Shown: one piece after another, positions 48,510 through 57,575 of the stretch | How positions within the stretch are numbered: the stretch's first letter is position 1 | Layout: every line of letters starts with the position of its first letter | From: Scheffersomyces stipitis CBS 6054 | Taxonomy: Eukaryota; Ascomycota; Pichiomycetes; Serinales; Debaryomycetaceae | Length of the DNA: 64,000 nucleotides | Direction: 5' to 3' | Assembly (NCBI RefSeq): GCF_000209165.1 | Contig: NC_009043.1 | Coordinates: 620,001 to 684,000, forward strand | The notes under the pieces: model-generated | Database searches by the model: none | Told to the model about the DNA's origin: nothing | Seen by the model: only the letters and a program-made list of their open reading frames with translations | Translations under genes and position numbers: made by a program

Positions 48510-49529
48510 ATGCAATCAACCAAAGCTCTTCCATATCCAGATGAAGTCAATATTGACAAACTACAAGGTACCAAGTACGATTTCGCCAGAGATTTGATTG
48601 GCTATGGTGAAAAGTCACTAGATGCTAAATGGCCCAGTGGCAAGAAGGTTGCTATTTCCTTTGTGTTGAATTACGAAGAAGGTGGTGAAAGGTCGCTATC
48701 CTTGGGAGATGACACTCAAGAATTCACCTTGACTACTCCATCAAAAGGTGTTCCTATTCCATTTAGACTGTTTGATCTTGAATCCGAATATGACTATGGT
48801 TCCAGAGCCGGTGTGTGGAGAATCTTCAGATTGTTCAAGAAGTACAATTACCCGCTCACTGGATACATTGTTGGTAAGGCTGCTGAAAGAAATCCAGAGG
48901 TTATGAAAGCATTTCTCAGGGATGGCCACGAAATCGCTTCTCATGCCTACCGCTGGATCCCTTACGCTGGATTGGAACCGGAAGTGGAGAAAGGATATAT
49001 TATCAAGCAATTGCAAGAACTCAAGAACATCACTGGTGAATACCCCAAGGGCTGGTACTACGGGAGACTTTCCACTCATGCCTTGGGTTTGGTTACTGAA
49101 GTATACAGAGAGCTCGGTATTCCTCTTGAATACATCAGTGACTACTACGGTGACGATGTTCCAAGATGGATCGAAGTTCCTGCGGAAAAAGATTTACCAA
49201 AAGAAGAAAAGAAGGGTTTGTTATTGGTTCCTTACTCTTATGACTGTAATGATTTCAGATTCTTGAACCCTAATGGTTTCAGATCCGATTCAGCTTTCTT
49301 GGAACACTTGATCAATGCGTTCACGACCTTGTATGAAGAAGCTGACGAATGTGGAGCAAAAATGATGACAGTTGGTCTTCATTGCCGTATTATTGGTAAG
49401 CCAGGCTACTTCCAATCGTTAAAAAAGTTTATTGAACACATTAGTCAATTTGAAGACGTGTGGGTTTGTCGTAGAATTGACATTGCCAATCATTTCAAGG
49501 AAACCTTCCCATATTCTCCTTCAGAATAA
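48510..49529 (+). CDS. PuuE-type cyclic amidohydrolase (polysaccharide-deacetylase fold; allantoinase or cyclic imidase)
   Basis: 339 residues. Family blocks in order: YDFARDLIGYG (23-33), ISFVLNYEEGGERS (49-62), YDYGSRAGVWR (94-104), DGHEIASHAYRWIPY (138-152), GEYPKGWYYGR (176-186), VGLHCRIIGKPG (288-299) and VWVCRRIDIANH (317-328). These are diagnostic of bacterial PuuE (metal-independent allantoinase) and relatives in the NodB superfamily, among which cyclic imide hydrolases are also known. The enzyme opens a cyclic amide, imide or ureide ring in the cytosol; there is no signal peptide. It is the left end of the catabolic cluster, tail to tail with the Zn2Cys6 regulator. The substrate is undecided: allantoin by name, an imide by gene context. 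Confidence 0.88.
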   Translation: MQSTKALPYPDEVNIDKLQGTKYDFARDLIGYGEKSLDAKWPSGKKVAISFVLNYEEGGERSLSLGDDTQEFTLTTPSKGVPIPFRLFDLESEYDYGSRAGVWRIFRLFKKYNYPLTGYIVGKAAERNPEVMKAFLRDGHEIASHAYRWIPYAGLEPEVEKGYIIKQLQELKNITGEYPKGWYYGRLSTHALGLVTEVYRELGIPLEYISDYYGDDVPRWIEVPAEKDLPKEEKKGLLLVPYSYDCNDFRFLNPNGFRSDSAFLEHLINAFTTLYEEADECGAKMMTVGLHCRIIGKPGYFQSLKKFIEHISQFEDVWVCRRIDIANHFKETFPYSPSE

Positions 49530-49596
49530 GTGTATAAATACAGAAAAAATTGATAATTAATGTTATTAGAAATTGTATGTATTCTATGAAGTCTGA

Positions 49597-51498
49597 TCAT
49601 CGATGTGTGGTCATTTGTGTAATCATATCTTCCTTAATCTGGTCCCAGAAATCATCATCGAAAGTGAAATTAAGAGAAGTATTGTCGAGAGAATGCTGCA
49701 GAATATTCGAAGTGTTCGATTTATATCCTTGCTCAATAGAACTGGCTCCATTTCCTGATTTACTTCCTCCATTATTGTTACCATTCTCGACTGTATCCGC
49801 AAGGTTATCAAACAACTCAGAATTGGATTTGGCTTCTGGTAGTCTCTCGGCAAAAACAAGAAGCAAACTCGAACAAGCTCGTATATCCTGCTGAATGTTA
49901 GACATGGCCGAGTCTCCTTGATTCCAGAGATAGTACAATAATGTCACTCCTGCTAGGAAAATGGTGTTAAGAGCATACAGACTGAAGCCTAAGATCGAGC
50001 CTTTGAAAAGAACTTTGTACGCTCGACAAATACCGCCAGCTGCTAAACGACATTCTGTTAATGCTTGGTTTCTTGGAAGCCCTGGGAAAGAATCAGATGT
50101 AAGCTTGGGCAACAATAACATCAATCGAGCTCTATGATACAAGAGTAAGAAGTACTCGTAGCATTCTTCTCCTTTCAATACTTCTTCTACTTTGGCTCTT
50201 GGAGGGAGATTCAGCACCCATGTTTCTAGAGAATTAAGTAAACCTTCAAATATTATGGAATGAGCACCGTCTCTTCGTCCTGAGTAAAAGTAATTAAAAA
50301 TTTCCCCTTCGATTCTCCTCATCTTGCTGGTTTCAACAAGTGTACCTATTAACAGAATTGGTTGCTTCATATCTGGGTTTCTTTCCTGTTCTTTTTGCAA
50401 CTTGCACAAATTGTCTTTGAAATGGAGTGTCAGAGGGTCAGAGTCTTCGATACTCAAGGGCAACGGAATATCTATGGCATAGTCTGGAATTGAGAACGGT
50501 TTTCCCATGGATAAAGAAAGAAGTCTATCAAAGTTATATGCTGACCAAAACAACCTTTTACAGAACTCATACGGGACTGCATTATCAATGGATATTGGTT
50601 GCCTTCTATGTAAGCCCATTTGCACAATTTTCCTTATGGCCATTCCAGAGAGGTCCCATGCTTTGATATTGAATGTCACATCATGAGTTCTTCCAACATA
50701 GAGAGCCATTAAGAGACATGCTTGAATCTGCTGAATAGGACGTAGTTTTGCACGAGAAAGATATGAGATACATTGAGAAAAGTAGACTGAAGGAGGAGGA
50801 AAGACTTTGATCTCCCGGAGTTCCTGGCATTTACATCCATTGGCTACAACTGCATAGTAGACAAATGATTCCCAGTCACTTCTATCGTATGGATCCTTTC
50901 CTAGGATAGACGTATCAAACTCATACCGATCTACAAAATAATATCGACTTCGGGAAAGTGAAAAATAGCTTTCAATGAAACCTTTTTCTAGAATAACCAG
51001 ATTTTCTGGCAATTTTTCAGGAATTTGTAGAAACGAGAAATCAACTTTCTTGTGGAATGTTTCATTCTCTAGCTGTTTCCCAAGAATCTTTTTCTTTAAC
51101 GCTTTTACCATAGAGATAAAGGCACCTGGGCCGATGTATTCTACGGGATCTACCGGCTGTGTTATCAAACTTAGGAGTGCCGAATTCAATATCGTGGGGG
51201 CCTGACTATTGACCTGTTTCTCTAATTGGAGATATTTCTGCTCAGCGACCTCTAATTTGTGTACTGTCTGTTCAAGCTTGAGCTGGAGAGTCTCTATGTA
51301 ACGCTCATACTCCAACAACGACTTCTGGGAAACGGTGCCTTCATACACACATTCCTTATTAGCATTGGAACAGTTTCTACACACGGTATGACCGTCGCAC
51401 TTTCTCTTTCGTACCTTACAACGGTTGCAAGCTATGAAAGTTCTTCTCCTTTTCAACACAGGATTGTCACGTTCACTGTAGGAAGTTGGATATTCCAT
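49597..51498 (-). CDS. Zn2Cys6 binuclear-cluster transcription factor, probable cluster regulator
   Basis: 633 residues from the ATG at 51498 (MEYPTSYSERDNPV). The zinc cluster is CX2CX6CX5CX2CX6C with cysteines at 24, 27, 34, 40, 43 and 50. A linker and a leucine-heptad coiled coil follow (about 65-105, YERYIETLQLKLEQ), the usual dimerisation element. The fungal middle homology domain lies around 200-480 (WDLSGMAIRKIVQMGLHRR, FWSAYNFDRLLSLSMGKP). The C-terminus is acidic and Asn/Ser-rich, like an activation region (FTFDDDFWDQIKED). Its genes sit among permeases and hydrolases whose promoters carry CGG-N7-CCG palindromes, the site type such dimers bind. I do not recognise a named ortholog. 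Confidence 0.88.
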   Translation of the reverse strand: MEYPTSYSERDNPVLKRRRTFIACNRCKVRKRKCDGHTVCRNCSNANKECVYEGTVSQKSLLEYERYIETLQLKLEQTVHKLEVAEQKYLQLEKQVNSQAPTILNSALLSLITQPVDPVEYIGPGAFISMVKALKKKILGKQLENETFHKKVDFSFLQIPEKLPENLVILEKGFIESYFSLSRSRYYFVDRYEFDTSILGKDPYDRSDWESFVYYAVVANGCKCQELREIKVFPPPSVYFSQCISYLSRAKLRPIQQIQACLLMALYVGRTHDVTFNIKAWDLSGMAIRKIVQMGLHRRQPISIDNAVPYEFCKRLFWSAYNFDRLLSLSMGKPFSIPDYAIDIPLPLSIEDSDPLTLHFKDNLCKLQKEQERNPDMKQPILLIGTLVETSKMRRIEGEIFNYFYSGRRDGAHSIIFEGLLNSLETWVLNLPPRAKVEEVLKGEECYEYFLLLYHRARLMLLLPKLTSDSFPGLPRNQALTECRLAAGGICRAYKVLFKGSILGFSLYALNTIFLAGVTLLYYLWNQGDSAMSNIQQDIRACSSLLLVFAERLPEAKSNSELFDNLADTVENGNNNGGSKSGNGASSIEQGYKSNTSNILQHSLDNTSLNFTFDDDFWDQIKEDMITQMTTHR

Positions 51499-51938
51499 CG
51501 TGGGCTTCGATCCAGCTCCAGAAGAAGAGACGTTCAACGAAATGAGATTGCATGGTTCAAAGTTGTTTCACCAAAATACTGTACATTCAAAATACATGAA
51601 TCACACAGGAATTGTTCTTATCAGTAATTCTCTGGATAGACAAGTTGAGACGACCACGACGCATGCTAGAAGACACAAAGATGCACGTAATTACGACGGC
51701 TGATTTTAAAATATCAACGTATTCTCTTTTCAATCAAGAATATAGATAACACAAATAGTCAGAAGGAGGACAGCTACGATCCAGAATTAGAAGAGTGTGT
51801 TCTATTGTACTTCAAAGAGTTACTCAGCGGCTAATTACATAAAATATGTACTCGGAATAACAAATTGCAATTTCGAAAGTGACATTCCGTATTTCTAGGG
51901 TGCAGGTGCAGAAAATCTGGCGTCAAAAATAGTAAACC
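51499..51938. other. Intergenic, regulator promoter and OYE 3' flank
   Basis: 440 bp. I find no CGG palindrome here, so autoregulation is not suggested by sequence. Confidence 0.5.
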
Positions 51939-53072
51939 TTATCTAGCAACGGCTAAAGGGTAGTCTATATAGCCAACTGGACTCAAATGCTTGTAGAACG
52001 TTGCCCTGTCATACTTACTAAGAGATGCCAGGTATTGAAGACGGTGTACTAGATCAGGATTACTAATAAAGTAGCGACCAAAAGCTAATCCATCGATGCC
52101 TGTTTCCAGTAGGATTCCTGCGAAATTATTGCAGTTCCAACCCCCAGCCGAAAAAACGGGTGTTGTGGGCAAATGTTTCTTTAATGGTGGAATGCTACTT
52201 TTGAGAACCTCTTTGGACAACAGAACTTTCTTGATGTCATCTTTTTCTAGCCCTCCATTACTTTCAGAACGAGCCTCAATGATATGAACATATGCAAGCG
52301 ATCTCTTTTCTAACTGTTCGCACAAATAGCCAAAGTGGAACAATGGATCACTGTCGTTGGCACCCTGGAAGTTGTCCCAAGGAGAAATACGAACACCTAC
52401 TTTGGAACTCCCCAATTGAGAACAAATTGCATCTATAACTTGAAGTACAAACCTGCATCTGTTCTCGATTGTTCCGCCGTACATATCAGTTCTTGAATTG
52501 ATATTGTCCTCGAGGAATTGATCAAGTAAATAACCATTGGCGCTATGGAGTTCAATGCCATCAAATCCGGCTTCCATGGCGTTGCTAGAAGCCTTGCAGA
52601 AATCTGATATCACATTCTTCATGTCGGCTTCCGTCATTTCGCGTGGCAATTCGAATTCCAACCCATCTTCTTCGTAGTTGAGTGGAGCACCCAACTGCTT
52701 GATTGCAGAAGAAGAAATTGGCTGTTGATTATCATTAAATTTAGATAATGCTGATCTTCCACAATGGTTCAACTGCACGAAGATATATCCACCCTTGTCG
52801 TGGACTGCATTAGTAACTTTCCGCCAGCTTTCGATTGACTCAGCAGTGTCAATTCTGGGACTGTCAGGATGTAAACCAGCTGTAGATGAGATGGTAGTGC
52901 CCTCAGTTATGAGTAAACCTCCTGGAGTGGCCCTTTGTGAATAATATGTTTCCATCAAGGAGCCTGGCAAATAATTTTCAGCGCGGTATCTAGTTAAGGG
53001 AGCCATTATCACACGATGAGCCAATTGGAGATCGCCTATCTTAAGAGGAGTAAAAAGTTTATCAGTTGACAT
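51939..53072 (-). CDS. Old Yellow Enzyme family ene-reductase (FMN)
   Basis: 377 residues, a complete TIM-barrel flavoenzyme. FMN and substrate residues are visible: Thr27 in MAPLTR, His176 and Asn179 in ELHSANGYLLDQF, catalytic Tyr181, then RTDMYGGTIENRCRF and the phosphate-binding FSAGGW and AFGRYF. The usual Trp of the QLW motif is Asn102 (QLNHCGR), which would widen the pocket. OYEs reduce activated C=C bonds with NADPH, including maleimides and unsaturated lactams. It shares a 415-bp divergent promoter with the NCS1 permease. ATG at 53072; a TATA-like TATATATAA lies about 80 bp upstream on this strand. Confidence 0.92.
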   Translation of the reverse strand: MSTDKLFTPLKIGDLQLAHRVIMAPLTRYRAENYLPGSLMETYYSQRATPGGLLITEGTTISSTAGLHPDSPRIDTAESIESWRKVTNAVHDKGGYIFVQLNHCGRSALSKFNDNQQPISSSAIKQLGAPLNYEEDGLEFELPREMTEADMKNVISDFCKASSNAMEAGFDGIELHSANGYLLDQFLEDNINSRTDMYGGTIENRCRFVLQVIDAICSQLGSSKVGVRISPWDNFQGANDSDPLFHFGYLCEQLEKRSLAYVHIIEARSESNGGLEKDDIKKVLLSKEVLKSSIPPLKKHLPTTPVFSAGGWNCNNFAGILLETGIDGLAFGRYFISNPDLVHRLQYLASLSKYDRATFYKHLSPVGYIDYPLAVAR

Positions 53073-53487
53073 GTCAGATATTTCAAATTATGGAAGTGGA
53101 AGATAACCGCAAACATCCAGTATGCTTTTCCTTGATACAAATCTATGGTTATATATACTTGACTTGGGGATATGCAGATGAATCGAGAGATATTTTTTAG
53201 GGCAACGAAAATATTCCTATTCCGATCTTATCTTGCAGATGCGGAGGGTTTCCGCAGGCGGAATCGTTCCGCCGTTTGAAACTAAGATCGGACGTTGAAT
53301 TTATTCAAAGCCAAATTGTTTATCTATCTTCTAATACCAAAATGATAAAGAACAGAATTTACGATTGATTGCTATCCTGTGATGAGGGCTATGTTGTATA
53401 TATAGGTTGCAATAGTTGGATACAAAACCAAATAGTTGCAAATTAATTCTTCACATATTCACCGCCGCCAACATAATCATAACCACA
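53073..53487. other. Divergent promoter OYE/NCS1 permease
   Basis: 415 bp holding TATA-like elements for each gene (53149-53157 on the complement; 53397-53404) and a 72-bp dyad element listed separately. Confidence 0.6.
53221..53292. promoter_or_regulatory. Nested palindromic element with two CGG-N7-CCG sites
   Basis: Site 1 is GCGGAGGGTTTCCGC (53241-53255). Site 2 is GGCGGAATCGTTCCGCC (53257-53273). They are flanked by a perfect 10-bp inverted repeat, TCCGATCTTA (53221-53230) and TAAGATCGGA (53283-53292). All four parts are symmetric about position 53256.5. A GATAAG (complement of 53227-53232) overlaps the left arm. This is the form expected for paired Zn2Cys6 dimers controlling both divergent genes. 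Confidence 0.75.
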
Positions 53488-55215
53488 ATGGACGCTTTAA
53501 AGAAACTAGACAAGTGGATAGCTGTCGAGGATACCTCCACAGAAAGAGGTGAAGACCAAATTAGAAGTAATGAGGATTTGGATCCTACTCCCTCTGACCG
53601 AAGAACCTGGAAAATGTACAACTACATTTTGATCTGGGCACAATCTGCATTCAACGTTAATGAATGGAATACTGGTGCTAGTTTGATGAAAGCTTCGGGT
53701 CTTCCATATGGTCAGACCATTGGAAGTGCCATTTTCTCCATTTTTGTTGCCGTTATCTTTACTATTGCCAATGCCAGAGCTGGCTCTACATATCACATTG
53801 GCTACCCTACCCTCGCTAGAGCAACATTCGGAGTTTATGGTGCTTACTTTTTCGTAGCTGCTAGAGGTTTTGTGGCCATTATTTGGTTCAGTGTTCAATC
53901 ATACTATGGCTCCATGTGTTTGGATGTTGCTTTGAGATGTATGTTTGGACACAAATGGCTTGATTTGAAAAACCACTTGCCTGCTAGTGCTGATGTGCAA
54001 TCCAGGATTTTACTTGCTTTCTTCTTGTTTTGGTTGATTCAATTCCCTTTGATGTTTGTACATCCAAGACAGATCAGACATTTTTTCACTGTAAAATCTT
54101 TTGTTTTGCCTTGTGCAACCATTGGTTTGCTAATATTCTGTGTCAAGAAGGGTCATGGTCCCGGTAATTACGACTTGGGCTTACCTATTAGCACTTCCTC
54201 TTCTGCTATTGGTTGGGGATGGATGTCCGTCATGAACTCTATTTTCGGTACAATTTCCCCCATGATAATCAACCAGCCTGATATTGCCAGATATGCAAAA
54301 AAACCAAGTGACACCATTTTGCCTCAAGCTATTGGATTTGTACTTGCTAAAATCATGATCATGGTTGTTGGCATGGTTGCTACAGCTTCTATCTACAGGT
54401 CTTATGGAGAGGTTTACTGGAACATGTGGGACTTGATGAACGCTATCCTTGATCATTCTTGGAACGCCGGGGCCAGAACAGGTGTCTTCTTTGTGGCAGT
54501 TTCTTTTGGAATTGGTACTGCTGGAACTAATATCTTTGGTAACTCTATCCCATTTGCTTGCGATATCACCGGTTTATTACCAAAGTACTTCACTATTTTA
54601 AGAGGACAGATAGTAGTTGCCATTCTAGCATGGGCCATCGTTCCATGGAAGTTCTTAACTGATGCTGCAAAGTTCTTAACTTTCTTGGGAAGTTACTCTA
54701 TCTTTGTTGGACCCATCCTTGGTTGTATGTTGGCTGATTACTACTTTGTTAAGAGAGGTAACATCCATGTACCTTCTTTGTTTACAAAGAAAAGTTCAGG
54801 GGTATACCATTATGTCTACGGATGGAACCTTTGGGCTTGTTTTGCTTGGGCTGGAGCTGCCAGTATTTGTATTCCTGGTTTGTACAGAGCTTATTATCCA
54901 GAATCTCTTAGCATTAGTGCTACTAGAATGTACCAAATGGGATACATTCTAACGACTATTAGTAGTATGGTCTTCTACTACTGCTTGAGTTTGATCTTCA
55001 AACCACAAATTTATCCAGAAGCTCACAGGGATACTCCAAAGACATGGGAATACATGAGAACCACCGATGGATTCTTTGAAGATGACTCTCCAATAGGCAA
55101 GGTTGGCTACTTTGGTTCTGTCGATGTTTTCACAGGTGAGAAAGTTGACACATCTGAAGGTTCTAGTGTCAAAACTAAGAGCGAGAAGATATTGGAAACT
55201 GTCTCTATTGTTTAA
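53488..55215 (+). CDS. NCS1-family permease, Fur4/Dal4/Fui1 type
   Basis: 575 residues from the ATG at 53488 (MDALKKLDKWIAVEDTSTER). About 12 transmembrane helices lie between residues 60 and 520. NCS1 marks include the NVNEWNTGASLMKASGLPYG region in helix 1, ARAGSTYHIGYPTLARATFG, NQPDIARYAKKP and LLPKYFTILRGQ. Yeast relatives import uracil (Fur4), allantoin (Dal4) or uridine (Fui1) with protons; the substrates are small N-heterocycles with adjacent amide groups. That fits a cluster handling a cyclic ureide or imide. The N-terminal cytosolic tail has Lys residues, as in ubiquitin-regulated permeases. Substrate not determinable here. Confidence 0.92.
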   Translation: MDALKKLDKWIAVEDTSTERGEDQIRSNEDLDPTPSDRRTWKMYNYILIWAQSAFNVNEWNTGASLMKASGLPYGQTIGSAIFSIFVAVIFTIANARAGSTYHIGYPTLARATFGVYGAYFFVAARGFVAIIWFSVQSYYGSMCLDVALRCMFGHKWLDLKNHLPASADVQSRILLAFFLFWLIQFPLMFVHPRQIRHFFTVKSFVLPCATIGLLIFCVKKGHGPGNYDLGLPISTSSSAIGWGWMSVMNSIFGTISPMIINQPDIARYAKKPSDTILPQAIGFVLAKIMIMVVGMVATASIYRSYGEVYWNMWDLMNAILDHSWNAGARTGVFFVAVSFGIGTAGTNIFGNSIPFACDITGLLPKYFTILRGQIVVAILAWAIVPWKFLTDAAKFLTFLGSYSIFVGPILGCMLADYYFVKRGNIHVPSLFTKKSSGVYHYVYGWNLWACFAWAGAASICIPGLYRAYYPESLSISATRMYQMGYILTTISSMVFYYCLSLIFKPQIYPEAHRDTPKTWEYMRTTDGFFEDDSPIGKVGYFGSVDVFTGEKVDTSEGSSVKTKSEKILETVSIV

Positions 55216-55503
55216 TTCTTTAGTGTTTAATTTTTATTTATTCTAATATGTTTTAGTATTGCTTAATAAGTAAAATACTGCTGTAATTAAATTTATGAGT
55301 TGATAGCAACGAAGAGTAAATATTTGAACACTTGGTTTGAATAAATAATCAGGTTGAAGTACAATCAAGCGGAATAGAGGACTTGATGAGTCCAAACATG
55401 AAGGTATTATTATAGTAAACTACAAATACATTCTAATATGTAAAAGTTTTAAGATAACAATGATGTCTATATTCGTTAATTAAGCTATATTAAATGCAAT
55501 TTT

Positions 55504-57120
55504 TCATTTCCTTTCTTCCACAACAACTATGGTACTGTCGGACTTGCTGTCTTTCACGATGGTTTCTTCGTCTTCATCATCCCTTACTTCTGTCTTGCTG
55601 GTATCCGGTATCACCACATCCCTTGTTAAAATAGACACAAGGAATGTTAGACCAGAGAATGCTATCAAAATGAATAATACTGTTTTGTAACTTTTTAAGT
55701 AGGCTTCAAAGACATGAATTCTAACATCACCATTCAAGTCTTGCATCACAGCAGGATTAGAAACAACAGCTTCTGTAACCAGCAAGGGAACTTTGCTTCT
55801 TAGTTGGCTTCTAAGAGTAGCATTGAAGGCAATTCCACTGATAACGAGACCAACGGAGCCTCCAAAGCACCTGAAGAAGTTCCGTAACCCTGTAACAACA
55901 GCACGGTCTGCTGAATCTGAATTAGCCAAAAGGGCAAGTAATGTTGGTTGAAAAGTAAAGCCAATGCCACAACCTTGGATAATGTTGGTTCCCACAATGT
56001 AGCCAATTGAGGTGTTTGAATCGTACATCAATTTCAACCCACTTCCAAGAGCCCATAATGCACCACCAGCCCATAAACATTGAACGTACCTGCCAGTTCT
56101 ACTATTGATTTGTCCTACCACAACTCCAAAAATACTACTTGTGCAAGTCGCAGGTAACTGGATGACACCAGCTATCATAGGTTGCCAGCCTCTGTAGTTT
56201 TGCAAGTACAAGGGCAAATAATATATATCCACAAAATATGCCAATCCCATCGAGAAACACAGCAAAAATAATAAGAATCTTTGTAAGTCTGTGAAGAGAC
56301 GCAAAGGGATCAAGGGGATTTCAGCATAGTATTGTTCAACGCCAATGAAACAGAAAAAGGCGATGGAGCTGATTATTATGAGCGAGATAAATGTTGCTGA
56401 CTTCCAGGGCCACGACTCATTTCCACCAGAAATTGCCACAAGAAACAACACAGAGAAGATCATGCTCGTAATGAAACCAAACCAATCGATCAACTTGATT
56501 TTCTTTTTGAAAGAGCCTTCGACTGGTTTCAAGGGCACAAATAATATCAACAAGAGACCACAAACCAAGCAAATGGGACAACTTAACCAAAAAGCCCACC
56601 TCCAGGAAGCGTGTTCTGACAACAATCCTCCAATGAATGGTCCAATGCCATTACCAGCAGAGGTGGCTGCAGCTACTATTCCAAAATATTTTCCTCTTTG
56701 TCGAGGGGAAAGCAAATCAGAAAATGTGATCATCACCAAGCAATTTACACCTCCTCCACCTATACCCGACAAGCCTCTGAAGATGAAAAGCATGGTTGGG
56801 TTTTTGGCGAATCCACAGCCTAAGTCACCTACCATGAGACAAACCAAACTGAAGACAAATATTTGTTTTCTTCCAAAGATGTCCGAAAATCGACCATAAA
56901 GCAATTGGAAATTTGTGTTAGCTATCAAGTACGAAGTCGATGTCCAACTATTAATGAGAAACGCATGGTGAAGATCCTTCGAAATGGAAGGGATAGCCGT
57001 GGAGACAGCAGTCTGGTCAAAGAAAGACACGAACAAAGAAGCTGTCAAACAAGATAATGTCAATAAGAGCTTCTTTCTATCCAAAGTCTGCGACTGGTCT
57101 GTTAGTCCAGCTATGGTCAT
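55504..57120 (-). CDS. DHA2-family MFS transporter (14 TM)
   Basis: 538 residues from the ATG at 57120 (MTIAGLTDQSQTLDRKK). Fourteen hydrophobic segments are predicted. Motif A (GRFSDIFGRKQ) follows helix 2, and the motif C-like SAGNGIGPFIGG lies in helix 5. The helix 1 motif FVSFFDQTAVSTAIPSIS is typical of DHA2 (Azr1/Sge1/Vba) drug:H+ antiporters. The acidic C-terminal tail (DDEDEETIVKDSKSD) is cytosolic. In context it may export a toxic intermediate or import the cluster substrate. Convergent with the NCS1 gene (288-bp gap) and divergent from the amidase. Confidence 0.9.
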   Translation of the reverse strand: MTIAGLTDQSQTLDRKKLLLTLSCLTASLFVSFFDQTAVSTAIPSISKDLHHAFLINSWTSTSYLIANTNFQLLYGRFSDIFGRKQIFVFSLVCLMVGDLGCGFAKNPTMLFIFRGLSGIGGGGVNCLVMITFSDLLSPRQRGKYFGIVAAATSAGNGIGPFIGGLLSEHASWRWAFWLSCPICLVCGLLLILFVPLKPVEGSFKKKIKLIDWFGFITSMIFSVLFLVAISGGNESWPWKSATFISLIIISSIAFFCFIGVEQYYAEIPLIPLRLFTDLQRFLLFLLCFSMGLAYFVDIYYLPLYLQNYRGWQPMIAGVIQLPATCTSSIFGVVVGQINSRTGRYVQCLWAGGALWALGSGLKLMYDSNTSIGYIVGTNIIQGCGIGFTFQPTLLALLANSDSADRAVVTGLRNFFRCFGGSVGLVISGIAFNATLRSQLRSKVPLLVTEAVVSNPAVMQDLNGDVRIHVFEAYLKSYKTVLFILIAFSGLTFLVSILTRDVVIPDTSKTEVRDDEDEETIVKDSKSDSTIVVVEERK

Positions 57121-57575
57121 TTTGCAATCAATTACAGATGGAGGACATACGAACAAAATTTGCAGAATGTTAAAGAGATAGTAAAATGTATATGTACTTC
57201 GCTAACCATTTCAGAGTATTGTTGAACTTCTGATCACCAATTCCACCCTCTGGAGCCGAGCCAATATCAATTTATCTACATAGCCAGTTTTGGGTCTATC
57301 GGAAATGATCATTACATCTGGCAGTGGGTAAATGCGGCAGGTCGAAACTTGAATCCAGTTTTGTATGCGGAATCATTCCGCTTCCACTGCAGAGCGGAAT
57401 TCCCGCTGCAGACAGAGATAAGCCAGAGATATTTCTGTAAGGTGTGCATGGTCCTGCTAACGATCTTGCATTTTCCTTTATTTAATCATGACATTTCCTG
57501 CCAAACGCTTCTTCTACCTGTACTGAAAATAAGATCAAGAAATCATCTTAGACTTTTCAAATATTTTTGCATACA
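57121..57575. other. Divergent promoter MFS/amidase
   Basis: 455 bp holding the palindromes at 57367-57411 and GATAAG at 57417-57422. No strong TATA box for the amidase is visible. Confidence 0.6.
57367..57411. promoter_or_regulatory. CGG-N7-CCG palindrome plus a second inverted-repeat element
   Basis: GCGGAATCATTCCGC (57367-57381) differs by one base from site 2 in the OYE/NCS1 promoter. Next to it CGG-AATTC-CCG (57395-57405) is bracketed by CTGCAG at 57387-57392 and 57406-57411. The sites lie about 195 bp from the amidase ATG and 247 bp from the MFS ATG. Confidence 0.75.
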
